Positions 7,387 through 18,400 of a stretch of DNA of 64,000 bases are shown piece after piece. The stretch spans positions 517,447 through 581,446 of the forward strand of contig NZ_JAFJMJ010000004.1 in assembly GCF_017309385.1 (NCBI RefSeq). Direction: 5' to 3'. Below the pieces are notes generated by a model. That model worked only from the letters and a program-made list of their open reading frames with translations. It was not told the origin of the DNA and did no database searches. A program made the translations under genes and the position numbers. The first letter of the stretch is position 1. Every line of letters begins with the position of its first letter. This DNA comes from Amycolatopsis sp. 195334CR (GTDB taxonomy: Bacteria; Actinomycetota; Actinomycetes; Mycobacteriales; Pseudonocardiaceae).

Positions 7387-9066
7387 TCAGCGTTCGTCCA
7401 GCGAACGCGCCAGCTCGCCCGCGGTTTCGGCGAGCAGGAGGTCGGCGAGCGCGATCGGCAGCCCGGTCGCCCGCCGCAACTCCGCGGCGACCCGGTTCAT
7501 CCGCAGCGAGTCGCCGCCGAGTTCGAAGAAGTTGTCGTCCATGCCGACCGCGTCCACGCCGAGCACCGCCTGCCAGGTCTCGGCGACCAGCTTCTCGGCC
7601 GGGGTGACCGGGGCGGGACCCGCCTCGGTCACCGGCTCGCCGGGTACCGGCAGCGCCGCGGTGTCCACCTTCCCGTTGGGGGACAACGGCAGTGCCGGGA
7701 GCTGGAGCAGCGACGACGGCACGAGGTAGGCGGGCACCCGCTCGGCCAGCCACGCCCGGAGCGCGGTCAGGTCGAGCCCATCGGTTTCGGGCACCACGTA
7801 CGCGAGCAGCCGGGCACCGCCCGCCTGGTCCGGCACCCCCAGCGCGGCGGCGGCACGGACGTCGGGGTGCTCGCCGAGGCAGGCTTCCAGTTCACCGGGT
7901 TCGACCCGGAAACCGCGGATCTTCACCTGCCGGTCGGCCCGGCCGAGGAACTCCAGCGTGCCGTCGGAGAGCCGTCGCACCAGGTCGCCGGTGCGGTAGC
8001 GCCGCGTGCCGCCCGGCCCGGCGACGAACCGGGTGGCCGTCGCGCCGGGCCGGTCGTGGTAACCCCGGGCCAGGTTCACCCCGCTCACGTAGAGTTGCCC
8101 GATTTCCCCGTCCGGCACCGGCACGAGCTTGTCGTCCAGCACCTGCGCGGTGACCCCGGCCAGCGGGTGCCCGATCGGCATCGTGCTCCGGCCGTCCGCG
8201 GCCAGTTCGCCGAGGCCGGGCTGGAGGGTGGTGAAGGTGGTGCACTCGGTCGGGCCGTAGCCGTTCACCAGCCGCGTTCCCGGTGCCAGGGCGGCGGCTT
8301 GGCGCACGACGTCGGCACGCACGGTGTCGCCGCCGGCGAACAGCAGGCGCAGCCCGCCCGGCAGCCGTTTCTCCGCGGTGACGAGTTCGTGGAACAGTCC
8401 CGCGGTGAGCCACGCGACGCTGACCCGCGCCCACTCCAGGAATTCGAGCAGGTCACCGGTGCCCAGCGCACCGGGCGGTGCGATGGCGAGGGTGGCGCCG
8501 CGGGTGAGCGCGCCCCAGATCTCGAAGGTGGAGGCGTCGAAGGCCAGCGGCGCGTACTGCAGGACACGGTCGCCCGGCTCGATGCCGAGCCCCGGCTCGG
8601 ACACCAGGTTCACCACGGCCTCGTGGGTGGCCACCACGCCCTTGGGCACGCCGGTGGAACCGGAGGTGTAGACGAGGTAGGCGGAGTTGCCCGGCAGCGG
8701 CGGCTCCGGAACCACACCGTCCACAGTGTCCAGTTCGGCGGTGCCGGTGAGCACGAGCCGCGCACCCGAGTCGGCGATCACCCGGTCCCGGTGCGCGGGC
8801 GGGTGTCCCGGATCCAGCGGGACGTAGAAACCTCCGCACTTCAGCACGGCGAGCATCAGCACCACGGCCTCGGCGCCGCGCGGGACCTGGAGCGCGACCG
8901 GGGTTTCGCGGCGCACCCCCAGCGCGGCCAGCGCACCGGCCAGCTCGTCCGAGCGGGCCTTCAGCGCGGCGTAGCTGAGCGTGCCGCCGGGATGGTGCAG
9001 GGCGATCGCGTCGGGGGAGACCGCCGCCTGGCGGTCGACGAGTTCGGGCACGGTGTCGCTGGTCAT
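7387..9066 (-). CDS. free-standing NRPS adenylation-thiolation (A-PCP) didomain
   Basis: A 559-aa didomain that activates and tethers one amino acid. The A domain (1-480) has A3 LVYTSGSTGVPKGV, A5 NGYGPTE, A7 YRTGDLV and A10 LPLSPNGKVD; the PCP carries Ser520 in ELGGDSLRMN. Pocket residues read by eye are about D-A-F-W-L-A-G-T-F-K, close to the valine code DAFWIGGTFK, so Val or another branched aliphatic residue is a fair guess. The start overlaps the stop of the ATP-grasp gene by 4 bp (ATGA), implying translational coupling. With no C domain, it may supply a starter or a substrate held for modification, or pass its amino acid to the ATP-grasp partner. Confidence 0.93.
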   Translation of the reverse strand: MTSDTVPELVDRQAAVSPDAIALHHPGGTLSYAALKARSDELAGALAALGVRRETPVALQVPRGAEAVVLMLAVLKCGGFYVPLDPGHPPAHRDRVIADSGARLVLTGTAELDTVDGVVPEPPLPGNSAYLVYTSGSTGVPKGVVATHEAVVNLVSEPGLGIEPGDRVLQYAPLAFDASTFEIWGALTRGATLAIAPPGALGTGDLLEFLEWARVSVAWLTAGLFHELVTAEKRLPGGLRLLFAGGDTVRADVVRQAAALAPGTRLVNGYGPTECTTFTTLQPGLGELAADGRSTMPIGHPLAGVTAQVLDDKLVPVPDGEIGQLYVSGVNLARGYHDRPGATATRFVAGPGGTRRYRTGDLVRRLSDGTLEFLGRADRQVKIRGFRVEPGELEACLGEHPDVRAAAALGVPDQAGGARLLAYVVPETDGLDLTALRAWLAERVPAYLVPSSLLQLPALPLSPNGKVDTAALPVPGEPVTEAGPAPVTPAEKLVAETWQAVLGVDAVGMDDNFFELGGDSLRMNRVAAELRRATGLPIALADLLLAETAGELARSLDER

Positions 9067-10304
9067 CGGGCCACCTCCGGTTCGGCCGCCGCGCGAAGGG
9101 TTTCGCCGACGAGCTGGCTGAGGAATCGCAACTGGGTGTGGTCGGCCACGGCGCCGTACACCGTGCCGATCCGGCTGCTCGCGCCGGTCGCGACGGCGGG
9201 CAGCACACGGGGCAGGTCGGCGAGGTCGACCTTGCTCACCCCGGGCAGGGCGCGGACGGCACCCGCCCCGCTGACCTGCCGCACCACCCGCGCGCCGTCG
9301 GGCGGCAGCACGAAGTACTGGAAGGACACCCGGTCCCAGCGGGGGCGGTCCGGGACCGCGCCGGTGCCGAGCGCGGCCAGCAGCGCGAGCCGGATCAGGT
9401 CCGGGCCACCGGCGCGGCGGACCAGATCGGCCACGTGCCCGCCGAGTCGCCCGTTGACCTCGATCAACCGCGGTCCGGCCGCGGTGAGCTTGAGCTCGGT
9501 GTGGGTGAGGCCGTGCCGGAGCCCGAGGGCGGCGAGCGCGCGCCGGGTCAGGTCCTCGGTCTCGGCCCGCAGCTCGCCGGGCAGGTCGGCCGGGACGAAC
9601 ATGCCGGTCTCCCGGAACCCGGTGGTGAGCGGGAACTTCCCGGTGACCGCGAGCGGCACGGTGGTGCCGCCGGAGGTCAGCGACTCCACGCTGACGTAGT
9701 CGCCCCACGCGCCGAGCGGCTCGCCGACCAGGTATTCCTCCAGCACCAACCGGGTCTCCGGACCGGCGAGCAGGCGGTCGGCCAGTTCCCTGCCTTCCTC
9801 GGCGGAGCGGACCAGGTAGGTGTTCCGGCTGGAGCCGCCGACCGCGGGCTTGAGCACCGCGGGCAGGCCGACCGCGGTCAGCGCGGCCTCGAACTCGTCC
9901 GGGGTGTCGACACGCGCGATGCGGGTGGTGTCCACCCCGGCCGCCGCGAACGCGGCCCGCTGGGCGGCCTTGTCGGTCAGCCGTTCCGCGGTTTCCGTGT
10001 CCTGGTAGGGAAGTCCCAGCAGCTCGGCCAGTTCGGCGGTGCGCCGGAGCTGGTACTCGGCGAAGGTGACGATCCCGGCCACGCCCCGCCGCCGCAGTGC
10101 CGCGGCGGTGCGCCGGGTGTCCCAGCCGGTGGTGTCGAGGGTTTCGCCGAGGTCGGCGAGCAGGCCGGCCACCTCGGCCGGGTGCTCGTCGGCCCGGTCG
10201 TAGACGAAGAGCGGGGTGCACAGCCCCCGCGCGGCCCGCAGCACGTCGGCGGGCCCGGCCGAGCCGAGGTCGTAGACGACCGCGACCTCCGGCGATGTGG
10301 ACAT
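9063..10304 (-). CDS. ATP-grasp carboxylate-amine ligase
   Basis: ATP-grasp enzyme of 413 aa. Visible motifs are the ATP-binding strand and loop AVLKPAVGGSSRNTYLV, LVLEEYLVGE, and the metal-binding LRLLHG-like strand followed by LIEVNGRLGGH. The family activates a carboxylate as acyl phosphate and joins it to an amine (dipeptide ligases, BtrJ-like gamma-glutamyl-ACP ligases) or another nucleophile. ATG 10304 has a GGGAG ribosome site. It is the first gene of a two-gene minus-strand operon with the A-PCP protein. A BtrG-like cyclotransferase elsewhere in the window raises the possibility that this ligase adds a protecting group, but it could equally build a peptide bond outside the assembly line. 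Confidence 0.85.
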   Translation of the reverse strand: MSTSPEVAVVYDLGSAGPADVLRAARGLCTPLFVYDRADEHPAEVAGLLADLGETLDTTGWDTRRTAAALRRRGVAGIVTFAEYQLRRTAELAELLGLPYQDTETAERLTDKAAQRAAFAAAGVDTTRIARVDTPDEFEAALTAVGLPAVLKPAVGGSSRNTYLVRSAEEGRELADRLLAGPETRLVLEEYLVGEPLGAWGDYVSVESLTSGGTTVPLAVTGKFPLTTGFRETGMFVPADLPGELRAETEDLTRRALAALGLRHGLTHTELKLTAAGPRLIEVNGRLGGHVADLVRRAGGPDLIRLALLAALGTGAVPDRPRWDRVSFQYFVLPPDGARVVRQVSGAGAVRALPGVSKVDLADLPRVLPAVATGASSRIGTVYGAVADHTQLRFLSQLVGETLRAAAEPEVAR

Positions 10305-10347
10305 GGATCACTCCCGGGACGGTTTTCGGCGGGGATTCGCGCGGCCG

Positions 10348-10377
10348 ACTCTATCGGCGTTCCCCGGTTCTTGTCAT
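10348..10377 (-). promoter_or_regulatory. candidate promoter for the ATP-grasp/A-PCP operon
   Basis: On the minus strand: ATGACA (10377-10372), 18-bp spacer, TAGAGT (10353-10348). This gives a leader of roughly 35-40 nt before ATG 10304. The match is reasonable but by eye only. Confidence 0.33.
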
Positions 10378-10442
10378 CGACGCCGAACCGCGGGAAATGG
10401 CTGGACAACGAACACGATTGCCCGATCGGGGGGTGCGGTGCG

Positions 10443-10937
10443 ATGGTCCGTTCCATGGCCGATGCGTTGATCCGGAGATTGGTTCCCGACGAGTTGTGGG
10501 AATTGGTGGAACCGTTGTTGCCGAAAGCCCCGAAACGCCCGCAGGGCGGCGGCCGGGCCCGGGCCGAGTCGCGCCGGGTGTTCGCCGCGGTGGCGCTCGT
10601 GCTCAGCGGGCAGACCTCGTGGCGGTCGGTGCCGCCCGCGTTCGGGGTGGCCGTGCCGACCGCCCACCGCTGGTTCGCGCGGTGGACCGTGGCCGGGGTG
10701 TGGGACCGGCTCGCGCTCGCCGCCGAAAGCCGGGAAATCGAACCTGAACTGGCGGAATGGCTGCACGTGCTGGTCGAGTCCGCAGTGCGCAGGGCGGGTG
10801 CGACCGATCAGCGGAGCCTGTCCGCGATGGCCGCGGGCGCGCCGGCCGAGGTGCCGGTGCGGCGGCAGGCCGCGGTGTCCCGCGGCGATGTCCAAATGAG
10901 ACGGCGCGAACCGGGGCCGGTCCGCGTCGCGGTCTGA
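10443..10937 (+). CDS. orphan IS5-family N-terminal DNA-binding domain protein (DUF4096-like), DDE domain absent
   Basis: A 164-aa protein whose first ~85 residues (LVPDELWELVEPLLP..., LVLSGQTSWRSVP..., PTAHRWFARW) match the helix-turn-helix N-domain of IS5-type transposases. The rest does not resemble a DDE nuclease: no catalytic Asp motif, and the tail is basic and low in structure before a clean stop. I see no terminal inverted repeats. It is either a transposase remnant or a co-opted DNA-binding protein. Its intact frame, plausible ribosome site and place between two divergent cluster operons fit a regulator, but this is inference. ATG 10455 is an alternative start. Confidence 0.65.
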   Translation: MVRSMADALIRRLVPDELWELVEPLLPKAPKRPQGGGRARAESRRVFAAVALVLSGQTSWRSVPPAFGVAVPTAHRWFARWTVAGVWDRLALAAESREIEPELAEWLHVLVESAVRRAGATDQRSLSAMAAGAPAEVPVRRQAAVSRGDVQMRRREPGPVRVAV

Positions 10938-11002
10938 ACCGACCTGAGGAAATGTGTTTGTCCCTGCTGTCTTCGTTCGCCGCGAGTGGTGTTCAAGGTG
11001 GC

Positions 11003-11030
11003 TTGCGCCCGCGCTTTCCGGTGGTAGTGT
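11003..11030 (+). promoter_or_regulatory. candidate promoter of the ~36 kb biosynthetic operon
   Basis: TTGCGC (11003-11008), 16-bp spacer, TAGTGT (11025-11030). The -10 flank resembles the candidate promoter at 3990-4019. It would give a leader of about 140 nt before GTG 11175. Confidence 0.35.
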
Positions 11031-11068
11031 CGAAGCCGTCCGGTGGTCGTCGGCAGTTGATTACCGAA

Positions 11069-11139
11069 TTTGTTTCCCGACCGGCGCGGCCGCATCTGTT
11101 CCTTTGTCGGAGCGCAATTCATGGTTCGGTTTGTTTCCC
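11069..11139 (+). repeat. three TTTGTTYCC-like elements in the leader of the main operon
   Basis: TTTGTTTCCC occurs at 11069-11078 and 11130-11139, with a variant TCTGTTCCTT at 11095-11104. Related copies, TTTGTTCCCT at 4158-4167 and TCGTTTCCTT at 4111-4120, lie in the leader of the ParB-like regulator operon. Spacings differ (26, 35 and 47 nt between starts). They may be binding sites for a cluster regulator or RNA leader features; function is unproven. Confidence 0.35.
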
Positions 11140-11174
11140 ATGCTTGCGGCACTAATACCTCGGAGGTTGCTGGC

Positions 11175-12413
11175 GTGTGCGGCGGTCGGATGGAGCTTGC
11201 CGATCCGGAACTGGGCGGCGTGCCGCGCTTCGACATCGCGCGGGCGCGGGCGGAGACCACCGGCTGTGCCGGGGTGATCCATCTGAACAACGCGGGTTCG
11301 GCGCTGATGCCGGCACCGGTGCTGGACCGGGTGGTCGGGCACCTCGAACTGGAGGCGCGGATCGGCGGGTACGAGGCCGCCGAACTGGCCGAGGCGGCGG
11401 TGCTCGGCGTCTACGAGTCGGCGGGTGCCCTGCTCGGCTGCCTGCCGTCGGAGATCGCGCTCACCGAGAACGCCTCGCGGGCCTGGCAGGCCGCGGTGCG
11501 GGCGGTGCCGCTGGCGGCGGGGGACCGGATCGTGGTCGGCGCGGCCGAGTACGTGAGCAACCACCTGGTGCTCCAGGCGGTCCGGCAGGCCACCGGGGCC
11601 AGGGTCACCGTGGTGCCGGACGACGAGCACGGCCGGTTCGACCTCGAGTTCTTCCGCGAAGTGCTCGACGAGCGCACGAAACTGGTGGCGCTGACCCACG
11701 TGCCGGTCTACGGCGGGCCGGTGAACCCGGTGCGCGAGGTCGGGCGGCTGCTCCGCGACGCACCGGCGTTCTACCTGGTCGACGCCTGCCAGACGGCCGG
11801 GCAGCTGCGGCTGGACGTGGCCGACATCGGCTGCGACCTGCTGACCACGGCCGGCCGCAAGTACCTGCGCGGCCCGCGCGGGACCGGGCTGCTCTACGTG
11901 AACTCGGCGCGGATGTCCGAGCTGCGGGGTACCTGCCTGGACACTCGCGGCCTGCGCTGGTCCGGCAACGGTGAGGTCAGCGCCCGCCAGGACGCGCGGT
12001 TGTTCGAGACCTGGGAAGCCAGTTTCGCCATCCGGCTGGGGCTCGGCGCCGCCATCGACTACGCGCTGGACTGGGGCATCGACGCGATCTGGGAACGGAT
12101 CCTGCTGCTGTCGGCGCGGCTGACCGAACGGCTGGGGTACGTGCCGGGCGTGCTCCTGCCCGACGACGCGCTGGTGGCGCCGAGCGGGCTGGTCCGGTTC
12201 CGGCTGCCGGGCGCCGATCCGCACCGCATCCGCGGGGAACTCCACCGCGGCGGGGTGAACGTCTCGGTCTCCGAGCGCGAGCTGGCGCCGCTGGATCCCG
12301 CGCAGCGCCACGAAACCGCGCAGCTGCGTGCCTCGGTCCACTACTACAACACCGAAGACGAGATCGACCGCTTCGGTGACGCACTCGAACTGCTGCTCAA
12401 AAAGGACGCCTGA
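11175..12413 (+). CDS. PLP-dependent aminotransferase class V / cysteine desulfurase-like enzyme
   Basis: Fold-type I PLP enzyme of 412 aa. The cofactor region is clear: [13 protein letters not shown] near the start, the Asp of VDACQTAGQ, and Lys229 in [15 protein letters not shown] as Schiff-base lysine. Overall it is closest in style to the isopenicillin N epimerase/EgtE/cysteine desulfurase-like group, so C-S lysis, epimerisation, elimination or transamination are possible. GTG 11175 has the ideal cggagg ribosome site at 11161-11166; the upstream open frame is leader. It is the first gene of the large operon, 17 bp before the first megasynthase, so it probably makes or modifies a building block. 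No substrate can be read from the sequence. Confidence 0.82.
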   Translation: MCGGRMELADPELGGVPRFDIARARAETTGCAGVIHLNNAGSALMPAPVLDRVVGHLELEARIGGYEAAELAEAAVLGVYESAGALLGCLPSEIALTENASRAWQAAVRAVPLAAGDRIVVGAAEYVSNHLVLQAVRQATGARVTVVPDDEHGRFDLEFFREVLDERTKLVALTHVPVYGGPVNPVREVGRLLRDAPAFYLVDACQTAGQLRLDVADIGCDLLTTAGRKYLRGPRGTGLLYVNSARMSELRGTCLDTRGLRWSGNGEVSARQDARLFETWEASFAIRLGLGAAIDYALDWGIDAIWERILLLSARLTERLGYVPGVLLPDDALVAPSGLVRFRLPGADPHRIRGELHRGGVNVSVSERELAPLDPAQRHETAQLRASVHYYNTEDEIDRFGDALELLLKKDA

Positions 12414-12430
12414 GAACAGGGGAAGACTCG

Positions 12431-15400
12431 ATGGAGCAAGGAACCGGGCTGGAGATCGCCGTGGTCGGCCTCGGCGGCAGGTTTCCCCAGGCGCCGGACG
12501 TCGCACGGTTCTGGTCCCTGCTGTGCGCCGGCGCCGAAGGCATCCGCGAACTCACCGCCGACGAACTGTGTGAGTCCGGTGTGGACAGTGCGGAGGCCGG
12601 TGCGGCCGGGTACGTGCGCGCGGCGGCGGTGGTCGACGGCGAGGACCGGTTCGACGCCGGCTACTTCGGCTGCACCCCGCGCGAGGCCGCGCTGCTCGAC
12701 CCGCAGCAGCGCCTGTTCCTGGAGTGCGCGGCCGAAGCGCTGCAGTCGGCCGGGCACGACCCGGACCAGGAACCGGGTGCCATCGGCGTGTTCGCCTCGG
12801 TCAGCGTCAACGAGTACGGGCTGCGCAACGTCTACCCGCACCGCGGCCTCGACGACGTGGTCGGCTACCTGCAGAAGCTGCTGGCCAACGACAAGGACTT
12901 CATCGCCAGCCGGACCGCGTACAAGCTCGGCCTGCGCGGGCCCGCGGTGACCGTGCAGACCGCGTGCTCCAGTTCGCTGGTCGCCATCCACCTGGCCTGC
13001 CAGTCGCTGCTGGCCGGGGAGAGCGATCTGGTGCTGGCCGGGGGCAGCACGGTCCGGGTGCCGCAGCGGATCGGGTACCACGGCGGGGAGAACGGCATCG
13101 CCTCACCGGACGGGCACTGCCGCCCGTTCGACAAGCTCGCGGCGGGCACCATACCCGGCAACGGCGCCGGGGTGGTGGTGCTGCGCCGGCTGCAGGACGC
13201 GCTCGACGACGGCGACCCGATCCGCGCGGTGATCCGCGGTTCGGCGATCAACAACGACGGCGCGGCGAAGATCGGGTACACCGCGCCGAGCGTGACCGGG
13301 CAGGCCGAGGTGATCCGCGCCGCGCTGGCCGCCGCGGAGGTGCACCCGGACACCGTCGGCATGGTGGAGGCACACGGCACGGCCACGCCGCTGGGTGACC
13401 CGATCGAGGTCGCCGCACTGACCCAGGCCTACCGGTCGGCGGGCGCCACCGGCGGCGGGTACTGCGCACTGGGCTCGCTCAAGGGCAACATCGGGCACCT
13501 CGACTCGGCGGCGGGCGTGGCCGGGGTGATCAAGGCGGTGCTGGCGGTCGAGGCCGGGCTGATCCCGCCGAGCCCGCACTTCACCGAGCCGAACCCCGAG
13601 ATCGACTTCGACGGCAGCCCGTTCTACGTCAGCACCGGCCTGCACGAGTTCCCCGGCGACGGCCCGCGCCGGGCCGCGGTCAGCTCGTTCGGCATCGGCG
13701 GCACGAACGCGCACCTGCTGCTGGAGCAGCCGCCCGCGAAGGTGTCGCACAAGCGGGGGCGCGCGGCCGAGACGATCGTGGTCTCGGCGCGGTCGGCCGC
13801 CGCGCTGGCCCGGTCGAGCGAGCGGCTCGCCGAACACCTGGCCGCGCACGACGGGCTGAACCTGGCCGACGTCGCGCACACGCTGCAGACCGGCCGGACG
13901 GCGATGACGCACCGGCGGGCCTTCAGCGCCCACGACGTCGAGGAGGCCGTGCGCGCGCTGCGGGATCCCGAGGCGGGCACCACGGCCGAAGCGGGGGAGG
14001 GGACGGCCTCGGTGGCCATGCTGTTCCCCGGCCAGGGCAGCCAGTACGCGGGCATGGGCAGCGGGCTGCACGCCGAGGAACCCGCGTTCCGGGAAGCACT
14101 GGACGACTGCGCGAGCCTGCTGGACTTCGATCTGCGCGCACTGCTGTTCACCACCGGCGACGAAGCGTCGGAACGCCTGGGGCGCACTGAATTCACCCAG
14201 CCCGCGTTGTTCGCCGTGCAGTACGCGATCGCGCGGTTGTGGGAGTCGCGCGGGGTGCGGCCCGCCGCGATGCTCGGGCACAGCATCGGCGAGTTCGTCG
14301 CCGCGCACCTGGCCGGGGTGTTCAGCCTCGAGGACGCGCTGCGGCTGGTGGTCCGGCGTGGTGAGCTGGTGCAGCGGATGCCGGGCGGGGCCATGCTGGC
14401 GACCCGGCTGCCCGCCGCCGAACTGGCCGCCCTGCTCGACGGCGAGCTGGCGCTCGCGGCGGACAACGGCCCGGCCGATTCGGTCGCCTCCGGTCCGGTG
14501 GCGGCGGTCGAAGCCCTGCGGGACCGGCTGACCGGACGCGGGGTGCGCACCCGGTTCCTGCGCACCGCGCACGCCTTCCATTCGCCGCTGGTGGAGCCGG
14601 TGCTCGACGAGTTCCGCGCCGCGTTCGACGGCGTCGAGCTGCACCCGCCGCACATTCCGTACCTCACCAACGTGACCGGCACCTGGGTGCGGCCGGAGGA
14701 GGCGACCGATCCGGCGCACTGGTGCCGCCACCTGCGGGGCACGGTGCGCTTCGCCGAGGGCGTCCGCGCGCTGCGCGAGGAGGTCGGCGGTGTCCTGCTC
14801 GAAGCCGGCCCGAGGCGGACGCTCAGCTCACTGGCCGCCGCGCGGACCGGCGCGGCGAGCGCCGGGCCGACCAATGTCGTGGTGCCCACGTTGCCCGCCG
14901 CCGATCCGGCGACCGAGGGCGCGCAACTGGCCGCCGCCACGGGCGCGGTCTGGGCCGGGGGAGTGCCGGTCGACTGGGCCGGGCCGCGCGGGGCGGAACG
15001 CCGCTCCCGCGTCGAGCTGCCCACCTACCCGTTCGAGCGGCGGCGGTACTGGATCGACCCACCGGAAACCACCGCGCGCCCGGACGGCCCCCAGGTCCGG
15101 ACCTGGGAATCGGGTACCGCGCCCGCCGAGGGCGGCCCGTTCCTGCTCCTGGCCGACGACCCGCTCCCCGAACTCGAAAACGCCGCCGTGGCGACGAACC
15201 CGGACGACCTCGAGGCGGCCGCACGTGAACACGGCCCCCTGCGCCTGGTGACCTCACGAGCCCCGGAACCCTACGAGAACCTGATCGCGGACGGCCTGCT
15301 CACCGGCATCACCGTGCTCACCCACGCCGGCCTCGCGGTGGAAAGCGCCGACCGCGCGAAAGAAACCGTGGTCGCCCTCGCCGCCGCGGGCACCCATCGC

Positions 15401-18400
15401 GTGGTGGACGTGGACCGGCTGCCGTCCGGTGGCCGTCGCCGGGCGGCGGTGCTGCGCTCCCTGATCGCCGACGCCTCGGCCGCCGAGGGGCCGGCAGTCG
15501 TGGCGTACCGAGGAGAACAGCGTTACCTGCCGGGCCTGCGCCCGGTGGAAAGCACCGGATCCGGCTGGCTGCGCGCGGGGACCACCTTCGCCGTGGCGGG
15601 CACCCGCGGACCGCTCGCCGACGCCCTCACCGGCGTCACCGTCCGTCCCGCCGCCGAACTGGACACCGCCGACGGGGTGCTGTTCGAAGGCGCCCCGGCC
15701 GAGGACGTCGACCGGCTCGCGCGCGAACTCCTCGACACCGCCACCCGGCTCGACGCGGAGTCCGTGGTGCTGGTCCTGCCGGGCACCACCGGTCAGGAGC
15801 GGGTTTTCGCCCGGCGCCTGGGCATGGTCGCCCAGGACGCGGAGGTGAACTGGGTCGTGCTGGAGTGGGACGGCGAACGGCGCCCGGCCGAATGGGCCGC
15901 CGCGCTGGCCACCAACCGCGCGACGACGCTGAGCGCGTCTGCTCCCGCCGTGGCCTGGCTCGACACGGGTGACGTGGCGGAAACCCCGGTGGAGGCACCG
16001 AAGCGGACCGTCACCGAGGAGCAGGTCGCCGGGCTGATGGCGAACCTGCTCGGCGTCCCGGACGTGGGCCTGCGCAGGGACTTCTTCGCACTCGGCGGGC
16101 ATTCGCTGCTGGCCACCCAGCTGGCCGCCCAGCTCACCGACCGCTTCGGCGTCGAGCTTTCGGTGCGGGACCTGCTCACCGAGCCGACCGTGGCGGGGAT
16201 CGCCGCCGTGCTCGACGGTCTGCGCGCGGCCCCGGCCGGGCACGCGCTCCCGGAGCTGCGCCCGGCCCCCGCCGACGGCCCGGCTCCCGCGTCCTCGACG
16301 CAGGAAAGCCTGTGGTTCCTCCAGGAACTCGATCCGGGCAGCGCGTTCTACGTGATGGCCAACGACGTCTGGCTGACCGGGGAACTCGACACCGGCGCCC
16401 TGCGCGCGGCACTGGACGAGCTGGTCCGGCGGCACGAGACGCTGCGCACCGCGATGCCGCTGGCCGACGGCCGCCCGGTGCAGGTGGTCGGCCCGCCGCG
16501 CGCGCAGCCGCTGCCGGAGCTGGACCTGTCCGCGCTCGGCGACCCCGAGGCGGAGGTCGCCCGGATCGCCGCCGAGTTCTGCCGGGAGCCGTTCGACCTG
16601 CGTGCCGGTGACCTGCTGCGGACGCGGCTCCTGCGCCTGGCGCCGACGCGGCACGTGCTGCTGGTCTCGACCCACCACATCGTCTCCGACTACTGGTCCA
16701 GCGGCCTGCTGTTCCACGAGATCTTCCGGTTGTACGAGTCCTTCGCGGCCGGTCGCTCACCGGACCTGCCCGAACTGGCCGTGCAGTACCGCGACTACGC
16801 GCACTGGCAGGCCGCCGCGCACGAGGGCCACCACCTCGACGACCAGATCGCGTACTGGAAGCAGCGGCTGGCCGGGGCCGCGCCCCTGCTCGAACTGCCC
16901 GCCGACCGCCCGCGTCCCGCGGTGCAGAGCCGCCGCGGTGGCTGGCAGGAGTTCTCGCTGAGCCCGGCCGCCACCGAGCGGCTCAAGGAACTGGGCCGGG
17001 AGTCCGGCGCGGCACCGTTCATGGTGCTGCTGACCGCGCTGAAGGCCGTGCTGCACCGCTACACCGGCCGCGAGGACCTGCTCGTCGGCACCTTCAACGC
17101 CAACCGGACCAAGGCCGAACTGGAGCCGGTGATCGGCCTGTTCGCCAACACGCTGGTGCTGCGCACCGAGGTCGGCGGTGAGCTGAGCTTCCGCGAGCTG
17201 CTGGCCAGGGTCCGCGACACCTGCCTCGGCGCCTACCAGCACCAGGACGTCCCCTTCGAACGGCTCGTTGACGAGATCGCGCCCGGCCGCGACCTGAGCA
17301 GCAACCCGTTGTTCCAGGTGATGCTGGTGCTCGAATCCGCGCCCGTGGGCGAGATCGGCGCGAGCGGGCTGGAGGTCGACGTCCGCGCGCTGGACAACAA
17401 CACGGCGAAGTTCGACCTGCTGTTCATCGTTTTCCCCGGCGAAGAGCGCGGCGCGTTCCACGGACTCGTCGAGTACAACGCCGATCTGTTCGACCCGGAG
17501 ACCGTCGAGCGGATGGCCGGGCACTTCACCACCCTACTCACCGCCGCCGTCGAAGCACCGGACACCCCGGTCGGCCGCCTGCCGCTGATCGAGGGCGTCG
17601 AGCAGGCCCTGCTCACCGCGTGGGCCGGAAATCCCGATCCCGAACCCGCCGAGGAAACCCTCGTCGACCTCTTCGAGCGCGAAGCCGCGGCACACCCCAC
17701 GCGGGCCGCCGTGCGCACCGCGGACACCACGCTTTCCTATGGCGCGCTGGACGAAGCGGCCAACCGGCTCGCCCGGCGGCTGACCGAACTCGGTGCCGGG
17801 CCGGAAGCACCGGTCGCGGTCTGCCTGCCGCGCGACGAGCACCTGGTCGTCACGCTGCTCGCGGTGCTCAAGGCCGGCTCCGCGTACGTGCCGCTCGACC
17901 CGGCCTACCCGGCCGAACGGCTGACCTTCATGCTCGCCGACTCCGGTGCCTCCGTCGTGGTCACCACCGAGGTGCTCGCGGATTCGCCCGCCTACGTGCT
18001 CCGGCTCGACGACCCCGCCGAGGTGGCCCGGATCGCCGGGCACGCGACGACCCCGCCACCACGGGCACTGACCCACCGGTCGGCGGCCTACCTGCTCTAC
18101 ACCTCCGGCTCGACCGGACGGCCGAAGGGCGCGATCACCGAACACGGCGGCCTGCGGGTGCTGCTGGACTGGGGCCGCGGCCTGTACTCCGACGAACTCC
18201 TCGCGGGCATGCTCGCCTCCTCGTCGGTCTGCTTCGACTCCTCGGTGTGGGAGCTGTTCCTCCCGCTGTGCCACGGCGGTTGCGTGGTGCTGGTGGAGAA
18301 CGTGCTCGCGTTGCCACGGCTTCCCGAGCCGGTGGCCGCCGGGGTCCGGATCGTCAACACCGTGCCCTCGGCCGCCGCCGAACTGGCCAGGACCGGCGGG

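Noticed and set aside
10305..11174. A complete insertion sequence around the IS5-like gene
   Set aside because: No terminal inverted repeats, no target duplication and no DDE domain were seen.
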